From: Planctomycetia bacterium
GTDB taxonomy: Bacteria; Planctomycetota; Planctomycetia; Pirellulales; JALHLM01
Direction: 5' to 3'
NCBI GenBank assembly: GCA_034440135.1
Contig: JAWXBP010000339.1
Coordinates: 1 to 48,043, forward strand
Length of the DNA: 48,043 bases
The notes beneath the pieces are model-generated. The model ran no database searches and was not told the DNA's origin. It saw only the letters and a program-made list of their open reading frames with translations. The position numbers and the translations under genes were made by a program. This document shows, piece by piece, positions 40,575-47,844 of this stretch. The stretch's first letter is position 1, and the number at the start of each line of letters is the position of its first letter.

Positions 40575-41369
40575 TCAATCCGTTGCTTTCAAGATGCCGA
40601 CGTCCAGTTGGCCGTCAGTCTTCCAAGGGTCGCCGCCGCCGTTACGGCCCGAGCGTTCCTCGTGAAAGTTGGGGACGGCATAGCGTTCCGACAAGGACTT
40701 CGCTCGTTCCAGACACTGCATGACATGATTTCGTTCGGTGTCGACATCGGCCGCGATATGGTGCGTGATCTGGCCCGTGGTATCGCTGAAACCCACACGT
40801 CGATCGTAGGTCGCGGAGCCCAGCCAGATCGGGCGGCCGTCGGCATCGGACTTAGGGGACCGCCAGTAACGCACGTGATGCCGTTGGCGCGGATCATCGC
40901 CGACCGGCTGCTCGAACGCCAGGTCTTCCTTGCGCCCGAAGAGATACAGACTGCTTACCGGCGCTGCGTCGTACGGACGCTTGAGCACCGTGGCTTCGGC
41001 GATTTCCAGGCAACTCTTCAGTGTGAGCGGATCAGCCGGATACCATTTCGCGGCGACCATCGCGCGTTTAAGGTCGCGCTCGGAACCGATCAGCGCAAGG
41101 TTCAACGGATCGCCGGGAATCTTGTCGCCGGTTTCGGTGATGTCCGGCATGTCGTCCAGTTGCGGATGGCGCGTGGCGTATCGATCCCACATGAAGGGGA
41201 GGATCAGATAAGCGATCGCCAAGTAGGCGAGCAGCAATCCGAGTACGATCCAGGCGGTGCGCTTGCGCCAACGCGGCGCGCCAGCGTCGGTCGATGTGAG
41301 GGCTCGCGCGGACGACGGCGCGTCGGGTTCTGCAGGAGATTGCGCATTGCCCGAAGTTGTCCCAGCCAT
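40575..41369 (-). CDS. Single-helix membrane protein with LssY_C-like domain
   Basis: A 264-residue protein with a disordered Ser/Ala/Pro N-terminus, one membrane helix (about residues 39-59, WIVLGLLLAYLAIAYLILPF) and a periplasmic domain. The domain starts GDPLNLALIGSERDLKRAM and includes the conserved HHVRYWRSP. This is the pattern of the LssY C-terminal domain, originally named from a putative type I secretion component; its role is unknown. It lies 69 nt beyond the last gsp gene on the same strand, where gspJ/K would often follow, but is unlike them. Confidence 0.75.
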   Translation of the reverse strand: MAGTTSGNAQSPAEPDAPSSARALTSTDAGAPRWRKRTAWIVLGLLLAYLAIAYLILPFMWDRYATRHPQLDDMPDITETGDKIPGDPLNLALIGSERDLKRAMVAAKWYPADPLTLKSCLEIAEATVLKRPYDAAPVSSLYLFGRKEDLAFEQPVGDDPRQRHHVRYWRSPKSDADGRPIWLGSATYDRRVGFSDTTGQITHHIAADVDTERNHVMQCLERAKSLSERYAVPNFHEERSGRNGGGDPWKTDGQLDVGILKATD

Positions 41370-41437
41370 GATTCGCGCCCATTTCTTGAAGAGTGCGTCA
41401 CAATGCGTGTTTCGACTACGCGCTTCCAGCTAGCGAA

Positions 41438-41929
41438 CTATTGTCCGCTCGATGTGCCGCCGGTGGAAGAGCTGCCGGAGGAGCCCGAAGAACTGCTCGA
41501 ATTGCCGCTGTCCGAGGTGGATGAGTCTTCCGTATCCGTCGTGCTCGGCGGCGGCATCATCCAGCGGGTCAGGGCGAACTGCACGGGGCGCTGGCTCGGT
41601 TGCAGGTTTTGATTCACCGTGACGGTGACGCTCGCCAGACCCGTGACCGAGTCGATTTCGCTGAATTCGATCGAATAGAGCCACGCCTGGTCGGGATCGT
41701 AGGTGGTATCGAACGTCGCGCCGCTCACGTTTTCCAAGGGAGACAGGCCCGATACCAGCTCGTTCAATTTGCTCTCGCACAAGAGTTGCGCCTGCGTCAA
41801 GTCGCGCGCGATCCGCGCGTTGCGCATGCCGAACCGCGTGAGCTCGCCCAACAGCACCGTGGCCGAAGCCAGGATGGCGATCGCGAGGATCACCTCCATC
41901 AACGAAAAACCTTGCCGCCGGCGCTTCAT
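41438..41929 (-). CDS. gspI: GspI-like minor pseudopilin with Ser-rich tail
   Basis: A 163-residue prepilin. Its type III signal is RRRQGFSLMEVILAIAILASATVLL, quoted here as QG|FSLMEVILAIAILA, with Glu at +5 after the predicted prepilin-peptidase cut. The globular part fits GspI size and layout (AQLLCESKLNELVSGL). The last 40 residues are almost all Ser, Thr, Gly and Asp (for example GNSSSSSGSSGSSSTGG), which is not usual for GspI. The start overlaps the gspH stop as ATGA. It would sit at the tip of a type II secretion pseudopilus. Confidence 0.8.
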   Translation of the reverse strand: MKRRRQGFSLMEVILAIAILASATVLLGELTRFGMRNARIARDLTQAQLLCESKLNELVSGLSPLENVSGATFDTTYDPDQAWLYSIEFSEIDSVTGLASVTVTVNQNLQPSQRPVQFALTRWMMPPPSTTDTEDSSTSDSGNSSSSSGSSGSSSTGGTSSGQ

Positions 41930-42576
41930 GGCGATTTCTCCAGCGCCGGCGCCCGGTAATTCTCATCGGCGCTGACTTCGCCGAGCCGCGAGCCGCCAGT
42001 CAGTCCGCGCAACGAAATCATGACCGTGGCGCCATACTGGTTGGTGAGCGTCAACTCCGCCGTAGTCGAGGTGCCGTCCGGAAAGAACAGCACCGGCGTC
42101 GACCAGGTTTCGTCGCGCGATTGGCTCGGATCTTCGTTACCGAACTCCATCGCCTGGCTCGACGTACGGGCGTCTGCTTCCGTTTGCAAGTCGGACATCG
42201 TCACGCCGGCTGGCAAAGTTTTGTCGATCGACAGTGCCGGCGTACCAGGCGTGGCGTTGTCCGACGCGGTCGCCGCAAAGCCGGTGGACGTGACCGCCTG
42301 GTCGATATCCAGCCCGGCGTAACGCTCGATCAGATACCGGCTCCCCTGCAACTGGCAGCGGAACGAATAGACTTCACCGGAATCGATGGCGCGATTCCGA
42401 GCGCGACTCCAATGGGCGCGGACTTGATCGCCAGCCCGGCGCAACCGCTCCGCCGCGAACGGCCGCTGCAAATTCGGCCACACCATCGCCCCCATCGCCA
42501 CCAACAACGCGAGCACCAGCAAGACCTCCATGAGGGTCAAGCCGCGCCGGCGTTTTGGTTTGCAATAGAAGAACAT
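41926..42576 (-). CDS. gspH: GspH-like minor pseudopilin
   Basis: A 216-residue prepilin with cleavage region RRRG|LTLMEVLLVLALLVAM (Leu replaces the usual Phe at +1; Glu at +5 kept), followed by the long N-terminal helix and a GspH-type beta-rich head (SRARNRAIDSGEVYSFRCQL). GspH caps or joins the pseudopilus in type II secretion. It precedes gspI by an ATGA overlap, and is separated from gspG by 198 bp containing a long inverted repeat. No strong ribosome-binding site was seen. Confidence 0.82.
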   Translation of the reverse strand: MFFYCKPKRRRGLTLMEVLLVLALLVAMGAMVWPNLQRPFAAERLRRAGDQVRAHWSRARNRAIDSGEVYSFRCQLQGSRYLIERYAGLDIDQAVTSTGFAATASDNATPGTPALSIDKTLPAGVTMSDLQTEADARTSSQAMEFGNEDPSQSRDETWSTPVLFFPDGTSTTAELTLTNQYGATVMISLRGLTGGSRLGEVSADENYRAPALEKSP

Positions 42577-42620
42577 GCTAGGAGTGTAAATTCGTTTTGA
42601 ACCGCTGAGACGCAGAGTGA

Positions 42621-42743
42621 GGAGGATTTAACCGCGAAACACGCGAAACAGCGCGAAAGAATTGCAGGTTGTCGGATCAGCTCAGACCGATTCTGAACCT
42701 CTCCTTTTCGCGTCATTTCGCGTGTTTCGCGGTTAAATCCTCC
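42621..42743. repeat. CGAAA-type inverted repeat between gspG and gspH
   Basis: Arms 42621-42658 and 42706-42743 are inverted copies, 35 of 38 positions identical, the first 28 perfectly. Each arm contains the repeated unit accgcgaaacacgcgaaa with a roughly 9-nt period. The 47-nt centre is unrelated. The transcript would form a very stable hairpin downstream of gspG. It belongs to the same family as the repeat at 46486-46621. Confidence 0.85.
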
Positions 42744-42774
42744 GTCACCCCAAGTTTGCGTTTCTATCGTCTGC

Positions 42775-43230
42775 CTAGCTGGCCGCTTCCGCGGTCCAGT
42801 TGCCGATGTCGTCGGCGGAGTTGTCGACGCCGTCCGGGCCGAAGCTCCAAATGTCGAACGAATCTTGATTGCGGTTGCCGGGCGACATGTATTGGTATTG
42901 ATTGTCCCACGGATCGAGCGGCACCGCCTTATCGAGGTACGGCCCTTGCCACTTCGAGGCGTTGGCAAGATCGCCCGGGGCGGATTCCAGCGCCTGCAGC
43001 CCTTGCGACGTGGTCGGGTACGAATTGATGTTCAGGTGATACATCTCCAGCGGCTGTTCGAGTTGCTCGATCTGCGCCCGGGCGGCGTTAACGTTCGCCT
43101 GTCCCTGGGCGTTGCGGATGGCAATGCCGACGAACGAGCCGATGATCACCAGGATCACGAGCACGAGCAAGACTTCCATCAGGGTGAAGCCAGCGCGGTT
43201 GCGGCGGCGCGAGGGTTTGCGAGTACGCAT
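42775..43230 (-). CDS. gspG: Major pseudopilin GspG
   Basis: A 151-residue prepilin. The type III signal NRAG|FTLMEVLLVLVILVIIG has Phe +1 and Glu +5. The conserved GspG head follows: LEMYHLNINSYPTTSQGLQA, GPYLDKAVPLDPWDNQYQY and DIWSFGPDGVDNSADDIGNW, including the calcium-site loop. AGAGGA lies 6 nt before the ATG. It would form the type II secretion pseudopilus shaft in the periplasm. Length is typical. It is flanked on both sides by palindromic repeats. Confidence 0.93.
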   Translation of the reverse strand: MRTRKPSRRRNRAGFTLMEVLLVLVILVIIGSFVGIAIRNAQGQANVNAARAQIEQLEQPLEMYHLNINSYPTTSQGLQALESAPGDLANASKWQGPYLDKAVPLDPWDNQYQYMSPGNRNQDSFDIWSFGPDGVDNSADDIGNWTAEAAS

Positions 43231-43245
43231 GGGTATCCTCTTGTT

Positions 43246-43334
43246 AGTTTGAAGTTTTCAGTTTTCAGTTTTCAGTGTCCAGTCAATTGAGTGCTTTGTC
43301 TCAACTGAAAACTGAACACTGAAAACGTCAAACT
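43246..43334. repeat. TTCAG-heptad inverted repeat between gspF and gspG
   Basis: The left arm starts at 43246 with agtttgaag followed by heptads ttttcag x3 and tgtccag. The right arm (43300-43334, read in reverse complement) is agtttgacg, ttttcag, tgttcag, ttttcag. The right arm begins exactly after the TAG stop of gspF. It is the sister of the repeat at 44546-44636. Confidence 0.85.
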
Positions 43335-44537
43335 CTATAACGAAGTACTCATCTTCATCACCGGCAGCAGCAGGGCCATGACGACCAGCAGGACGACGCC
43401 GGCGAGGATGAGCAACATCAACGGTTCCAACAGACGGACGAACAATTCCAGTTGCCGCCAGGTGCGGCGTTCCAGGCCTTCGGCGATGGTGACTAGCACC
43501 GTGTCGAGCTGATTGGCTTCCTCGGCGACGGCGATCATCTCCACGACGGTCACCGGGAAATGGCCGCTGGCGCCCAGCGGACCGGCGAGCGATTCGCCCG
43601 CGGAGATATTCTCCGCGGCGTCGCGCACGGCGGTGGACAGCACGCGATTGCCCGTGGCGTCGCTGGAGATATCGAGCGACTTCAAAATCGGCACGCCATT
43701 CTTGAGCAAGGTGCCCAGCACGCGGCAAAACCGCGCCACGGCCAGGTTCAAGAAGATCGGGCCGGCCATGGGGATGCGAATCTTCACGCGATCGACGAAC
43801 CGGCGTCCTTCCTCGGTGCCGAGCGCATTCTTCGCGAAGATCGCCAGCACCGCGAAGCCGGCCAGAATCAACCAACCGTATGAGCTCAGCGTTTCGCTCA
43901 GCCAAAGCAGCCATTCGGTTGTGGCCGGCAATTCGCCCCGTTCGCGGAGGCGATCGAACATCGTCGCGAACTTGGGGACGAAGAATACGATCAACACTGT
44001 CACGACCACCGTGCCGACCACGGCCAGGAACATCGGGTAGGCGATCGCGCCCAGCGTGCGGCTCTTCAAGTCTTCTTGCTGTTCGGTGAATTCCGCGACG
44101 CGATCGAGGGCTTCTTCCAGGAAGCCGCCTTCGCCGCCGGCGCGGACCATGCTGATCGCCATCTCGCTGAACACCTTGGGGTGCCGCGCGAAGGCCTCGG
44201 CCAGCGTCGTGCCTTCTTCGACTCGGCTGCGCACATCCGCCAGCACGGCCGACAGGCCGGCATGCGACGATTGTTTTTCCAGGATCGACAGCGATTTCAA
44301 CAGCGGCACGCCGCTGCGCAACAAATCGCCGAGCTGGCCGTAGGTCGACGCCAGCCGCTGCGGGCTGACGCGTTTCGACTTCCAGACTGCGCTCCCCTTA
44401 TTGTCTTGCGCGATTTCGACCGGAAACAGCGCGCGCTGGTCCAGCAGAGAAATCGCCTCTTGGCGACTTCCCGCCGACAACTTTCCGGCCACACGTTTGC
44501 CGCCGGAGTCACGCGCGATGTAAGCGAATTCGGGCAT
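43335..44537 (-). CDS. gspF: Inner-membrane assembly protein GspF
   Basis: A 400-residue polytopic protein. The N-terminus FAYIARDSGGKRVAGKL and two homologous GspF domains are present (RLASTYGQLGDLLRSGVPLL; RFCRVLGTLLKNGVPILKSL), each followed by membrane helices near residues 170-195, 220-240 and 370-395 (LLILAGVVLLVVMALLLPV). It links the GspE ATPase to pseudopilus growth in the inner membrane. It lies between gspE and gspG, with a nearly identical heptad repeat on either side. Length is normal for the family. Confidence 0.93.
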   Translation of the reverse strand: MPEFAYIARDSGGKRVAGKLSAGSRQEAISLLDQRALFPVEIAQDNKGSAVWKSKRVSPQRLASTYGQLGDLLRSGVPLLKSLSILEKQSSHAGLSAVLADVRSRVEEGTTLAEAFARHPKVFSEMAISMVRAGGEGGFLEEALDRVAEFTEQQEDLKSRTLGAIAYPMFLAVVGTVVVTVLIVFFVPKFATMFDRLRERGELPATTEWLLWLSETLSSYGWLILAGFAVLAIFAKNALGTEEGRRFVDRVKIRIPMAGPIFLNLAVARFCRVLGTLLKNGVPILKSLDISSDATGNRVLSTAVRDAAENISAGESLAGPLGASGHFPVTVVEMIAVAEEANQLDTVLVTIAEGLERRTWRQLELFVRLLEPLMLLILAGVVLLVVMALLLPVMKMSTSL

Positions 44538-44545
44538 GGTGATTC

Positions 44546-44636
44546 AGTTTGAAGTTTTCAGTGTTCAGTTTTCAGTTGGATGCCGAATCGAAATCCTCAC
44601 TGAAAACTGAACACTGAAAACTGAACACTTCAAACT
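44546..44636. repeat. TTCAG-heptad inverted repeat between gspE and gspF
   Basis: The left arm 44546-44576 reads agtttgaag then ttttcag, tgttcag, ttttcag. The right arm 44599-44636 in reverse complement reads agtttgaag then tgttcag, ttttcag, tgttcag, ttttcag. The arms match perfectly except for one extra heptad on the right. The right arm starts on the last base of the gspE stop codon. Confidence 0.88.
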
Positions 44637-46348
44637 CATTTCTTTTGCACTGAGAATCGATCTGCTTTCGTCACGCGCAGCACTTCTTCCACTGTCGTTT
44701 GGCCGGCGAGGACCTTTTCCCAGCCGTCGTCGCGGAGCGTCCGCATGCCGTCGGCGACGGCAGCGCTTTTCAGTTCCCAGCTTGTGGCGCGGTCGTGCGC
44801 GAGCTGCCGAATTCTGTCCGTGGTCAACAGTAATTCGTAAATGCCCATCCGCCCTTTGTACCCGACGTTCCGGCAGGCCCGGCAGCCGCGCGGCAGGAAG
44901 ATCGGTTCCAGTTTGGCGAGGCGATCCTTGGGGAAATCGTCCGGCAGCTCGTCCGGGTGCGGCGTGTATTCCTGTTTGCAGAGCGGACAGAGGCGGCGCA
45001 CGAGGCGTTGAGCCATCACCGCTTCGACCGTGCTGGCCACGAGGAACGGCTCGACGCCCATGTCCACCAATCGAGTATAAGCACCCGAGGCGTCGTTGGT
45101 ATGCAAAGTACTGAACACCAAGTGACCGGTGAGCGACGCCTGGATGGCGTTTTCCGCGGTTTCCAGGTCGCGGATTTCGCCGACCAGCACTACGTCCGGG
45201 TCATGTCGCAAGATGCTGCGGAGCGACGCGGCGAAGGTCAGGCCGATCTTGGGATGGACCTGGATCTGGTTGATGCCTTCGAGCTGATATTCCACCGGGT
45301 CTTCGGTGGTGATGATCTTCACGTCCTCGCTCTTGATCTCCAACAGTGAACTGTAGAGCGTCGTCGACTTGCCGGACCCGGTCGGGCCAGTGACGAGGAT
45401 GATGCCGTGCGGAAGTTGGATCAACTCGCGGAATTTTTTGTAGATCTGTTCGTCCATCCCCAACTTACGAAGCGCGAATTCCATCCCGCCCTTGTCGAGA
45501 ATCCGCATCACGATGCCTTCGCCGTGAATCATCGGGATCACGCTGACACGGACGTCCACCTCGCGGCCTTTGACTTTGAGTTTGATCCGCCCGTCTTGGG
45601 GCAAGCGTTTCTCGGCGATGTTCAATCGCGCCATGATCTTCAAGCGGCTGATAATGGCGGCCTGAAAGCGCGTGATCTCCGGCGGCACCGGCTGTGCGTG
45701 CAACATGCCGTCGACGCGGTAGCGAATCTTCAAGCCCGACGGTTGCGACTCCAAGTGAACGTCGCTGGCGCGGGTTTCGATGGCTTCGAGCAGGATCTCG
45801 TTGACCAGGCGAACGACCGACGCTTCTTGCGCTTGTTCGGAGAGCTCGGAACCGTCGGACTCGATCTCTTCGAGGAGTTCAACGTCACCTTCGGCATTCT
45901 TGGCGGCCATCAGGCCGTCGATCGTCTCGCTGCCGACACCGAGGTGCGTCTTGATCAGCCGTGCGATCTCGTTGCTGCTGGCCAGCACCGGCTCGACCTG
46001 CAGTCCGGTGATGGCGCCCAACTCGTCGAGCGGATAGAGATCGAACGGGTCGCTCGTGGCGACGGTGATGGTGCCGTTGTGGCGCTGGATGGGGAACAGC
46101 GCCTGGCGATGGATCAACTTTTGCGGAAAATCCTTGAGCAGGCCGAAATCAATGTCGGCTTCGCTGAGGTCAATGAAGTTAAGCCCGACCTCTTCGCCGA
46201 TCGCCTTGAGCGCGGCTTCCTCACTGCAATAACCCATGGTGACCGCGATCTGGTCGGCGCGCGAACCGTCCATCCGCGCGGCGCGAATCATTTCCAATTG
46301 GCGCGCGTCGAGCAAACCCTTCGTTAAAAGGATCTCACCGGCTTCCAT
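44636..46348 (-). CDS. gspE: Type II secretion/pilus assembly ATPase GspE
   Basis: A 570-residue ATPase (ATG 46348; an upstream TTG would extend it through low-quality sequence). The N-terminal MshEN/GspE-N domain begins MEAGEILLTKGLLDARQ and includes the block FPQKLIHRQALFPI. The ATPase core has Walker A VTGPTGSGKSTT, the Asp box (IITTEDPVEYQLEGI), Walker B DVVLVGEIRDLETAE and the His box (HTNDASGAYTRL). A tetracysteine zinc element follows (CPLCKQEY ... GCRACRNVGY). It powers pseudopilus assembly at the cytoplasmic face, with GspF next downstream. Confidence 0.93.
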   Translation of the reverse strand: MEAGEILLTKGLLDARQLEMIRAARMDGSRADQIAVTMGYCSEEAALKAIGEEVGLNFIDLSEADIDFGLLKDFPQKLIHRQALFPIQRHNGTITVATSDPFDLYPLDELGAITGLQVEPVLASSNEIARLIKTHLGVGSETIDGLMAAKNAEGDVELLEEIESDGSELSEQAQEASVVRLVNEILLEAIETRASDVHLESQPSGLKIRYRVDGMLHAQPVPPEITRFQAAIISRLKIMARLNIAEKRLPQDGRIKLKVKGREVDVRVSVIPMIHGEGIVMRILDKGGMEFALRKLGMDEQIYKKFRELIQLPHGIILVTGPTGSGKSTTLYSSLLEIKSEDVKIITTEDPVEYQLEGINQIQVHPKIGLTFAASLRSILRHDPDVVLVGEIRDLETAENAIQASLTGHLVFSTLHTNDASGAYTRLVDMGVEPFLVASTVEAVMAQRLVRRLCPLCKQEYTPHPDELPDDFPKDRLAKLEPIFLPRGCRACRNVGYKGRMGIYELLLTTDRIRQLAHDRATSWELKSAAVADGMRTLRDDGWEKVLAGQTTVEEVLRVTKADRFSVQKK

Positions 46349-46485
46349 GAGCTGTACCGAGGCGGGGGGTTCAGGTGGGCTGTTCCGTGGGTTTACAGTA
46401 TACCCGATCCGGAACAACGAATCAGCGCGCTTTTATGGGCCGGGAGTAGGGAAAACCACCCCGGCGACTGGACGCTCAGACGAGC

Positions 46486-46621
46486 AACCACGAAATACAC
46501 GAAAGGCACGAAAGTGTTGCGGCTCAGTGGATTGCGCCGCACTGAATGACAAGGCGACGCCACGGCTCCGGCGCATCGCTCATTTCCAAATGCTTTCGTG
46601 CTTTTCGCGTCTTTCGTGGTT
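46486..46621. repeat. CGAAA-type inverted repeat upstream of gspE
   Basis: Left arm 46486-46514 and right arm 46593-46621 are inverted copies with 26 of 29 positions identical, built of accacgaaa-like units with a 9-nt period. The centre is 78 nt. It shares its unit with the repeat between gspG and gspH. Similar accacgaaa...cacgaaa arrays occur between genes in many planctomycete-like genomes. Confidence 0.82.
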
Positions 46622-46657
46622 CCTGCCGAGATACATACGGTTCGGATCGAATGGGAA

Positions 46658-46696
46658 GCGGAGCCGGCGCCATCTGGCATAGCGTTCCGGCTCCGC
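46658..46696 (-). terminator. Hairpin downstream of the Spy-like gene
   Basis: Arms gcggagccgg (46658-46667) and ccggctccgc (46687-46696) enclose a 19-nt loop. It lies 67 nt beyond the stop of the Spy-like gene. There is no T-tract, so intrinsic termination is only possible, not shown. Confidence 0.35.
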
Positions 46697-46762
46697 CTGG
46701 GATCGAACACCCCTACGTGCGGGGCGTCGTCAAAGTTCACTGCCTAGCCGACGTTGCGAGTG

Positions 46763-47593
46763 CTATTCGCCGTCGCGGTCGCGGTTGCGACGTCCGCCGC
46801 CACCGCCGCCGCCGCCGGGACCTCCGGGGCCGCCTGGGCCACCGGGTCCGCCGCGACCACGGCCCAGATCTTCCATGCTGATCTCGATCTTCTCGCCTTG
46901 CATTTCCTCGAACTTCTTGGCCTGCTCTTCGCTCAGCTCGGCCAGGAGCTTGGCGTCGAATTCCTTCCGCATTTCGGTCATTTTTTCCCGCATGCCTTCG
47001 AAGCCCCCGCCGCCCCCTTCTGCACGGAGAGCTTCCATGGCTTCGCGCATCGCGGTCATGTTTTCTTCTTGAGCGGCTTTCAGCTTTTCCTTGGCGCCGT
47101 CGTCAAGACCGACTTCTTCGGCGACTTTCTCGTCCAACAAGGCATTCGCGCCGCGGACTTGCAGGGAGATCTGCTTCAGGCGGGTGCGTTGATCGTCGTT
47201 CAAAACAGCCTGGATTTCTTCGTCCGTCTTCGCGCGTTGCTCGGCCATTTCCTTCATCTTGGCATCGCGCTCTTCATCGGACAGATCGCGGATGCCTTGG
47301 AAGGCCCCGCGTTGCGCTTCGCGTGCGGCGTCGCTGATCTCTTGAATCTTGGTGCCCTGTTCGAGATCCAGACTTAGCGCATCGCGCACTTTCTCAACGC
47401 GAAGGAGCGAAACGGTGTCCACGCCGCCGCCGGGGCCGCCGCCGAAACCCATTCCGGGGCCGCCGAACCCGCGCCCACCGCCACGACGACCGCCGCCGGG
47501 ACCTCCGGGAGGTTGCGCCAACGCGGCCGAGGCCATCAAACCCAAGGCCAGGCACACTGCGAGTGTGCGTACCGACTGATTTCGTGCCAACAT
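46763..47593 (-). CDS. Secreted Spy/CpxP-like helical protein with Gly-rich ends
   Basis: A 276-residue protein. ATG 47593 follows a GGAGG site; the signal is SVRTLAVCLALGLMASAALAQ. A Gly/Pro-rich segment (PPGGPGGGRRGGGRGFGGP) is followed by a long charged helical region with LTxxQ-like features (EEIQAVLNDDQRTRLKQI; LLAELSEEQAKKFEEMQ), as in Spy/CpxP periplasmic chaperones. The tail is Gly/Pro/Arg-rich (RGGPGGPGGPGGPGG, then RRNRDRDGE). A periplasmic chaperone or structural role is likely. The upstream 69 codons in frame were rejected as non-coding. Confidence 0.8.
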   Translation of the reverse strand: MLARNQSVRTLAVCLALGLMASAALAQPPGGPGGGRRGGGRGFGGPGMGFGGGPGGGVDTVSLLRVEKVRDALSLDLEQGTKIQEISDAAREAQRGAFQGIRDLSDEERDAKMKEMAEQRAKTDEEIQAVLNDDQRTRLKQISLQVRGANALLDEKVAEEVGLDDGAKEKLKAAQEENMTAMREAMEALRAEGGGGGFEGMREKMTEMRKEFDAKLLAELSEEQAKKFEEMQGEKIEISMEDLGRGRGGPGGPGGPGGPGGGGGGGGRRNRDRDGE

Positions 47594-47844
47594 ACGACGC
47601 CTCCAAGAAATTGAACGTTGATATGGTGCGTGCCTGGGATGCCCTGACGCTGCCCACGAAATTACTAAACCCGGTGTGGCGGGGGAAGTTTCGCCGTGGA
47701 GATTTGCTCGAAACTCCGTGCCCTCAAAATGGTTAGATGCCCTCGGGGGGTGTTGCGCGCATTCCGCTATGCCCATTTGTCGCACCTGTTTACAATGCAT
47801 TCAGCGGCCTGCTTCGGCGGGTCGCAGGGAAATCGGGTGAATCC

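Larger units (their letters stand above)
46349..46762. other. Intergenic region upstream of gspE
   Basis: About 414 bp between gspE and the Spy-like gene, both on the minus strand. It contains the gspE promoter region, the CGAAA-type repeat (46486-46621) and a 10-bp hairpin (46658-46696). No gene is recognisable. A short gatcgaacacccc stretch looks like part of a tRNA T-arm but has no cloverleaf around it. Confidence 0.55.

Noticed and set aside
43246-44636. CRISPR array or tandem repeat array
   Set aside because: Units are 7 nt without spacers and are arranged as inverted arms, so this is a palindromic element.
46349-46417. Longer GspE starting at TTG 46417
   Set aside because: The extension is Pro-rich and unlike GspE N-termini; ATG 46348 starts the conserved domain.
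46700-46730. tRNA-like T-arm (gatcgaacacccc)
   Set aside because: No acceptor, D or anticodon stems can be drawn around it.
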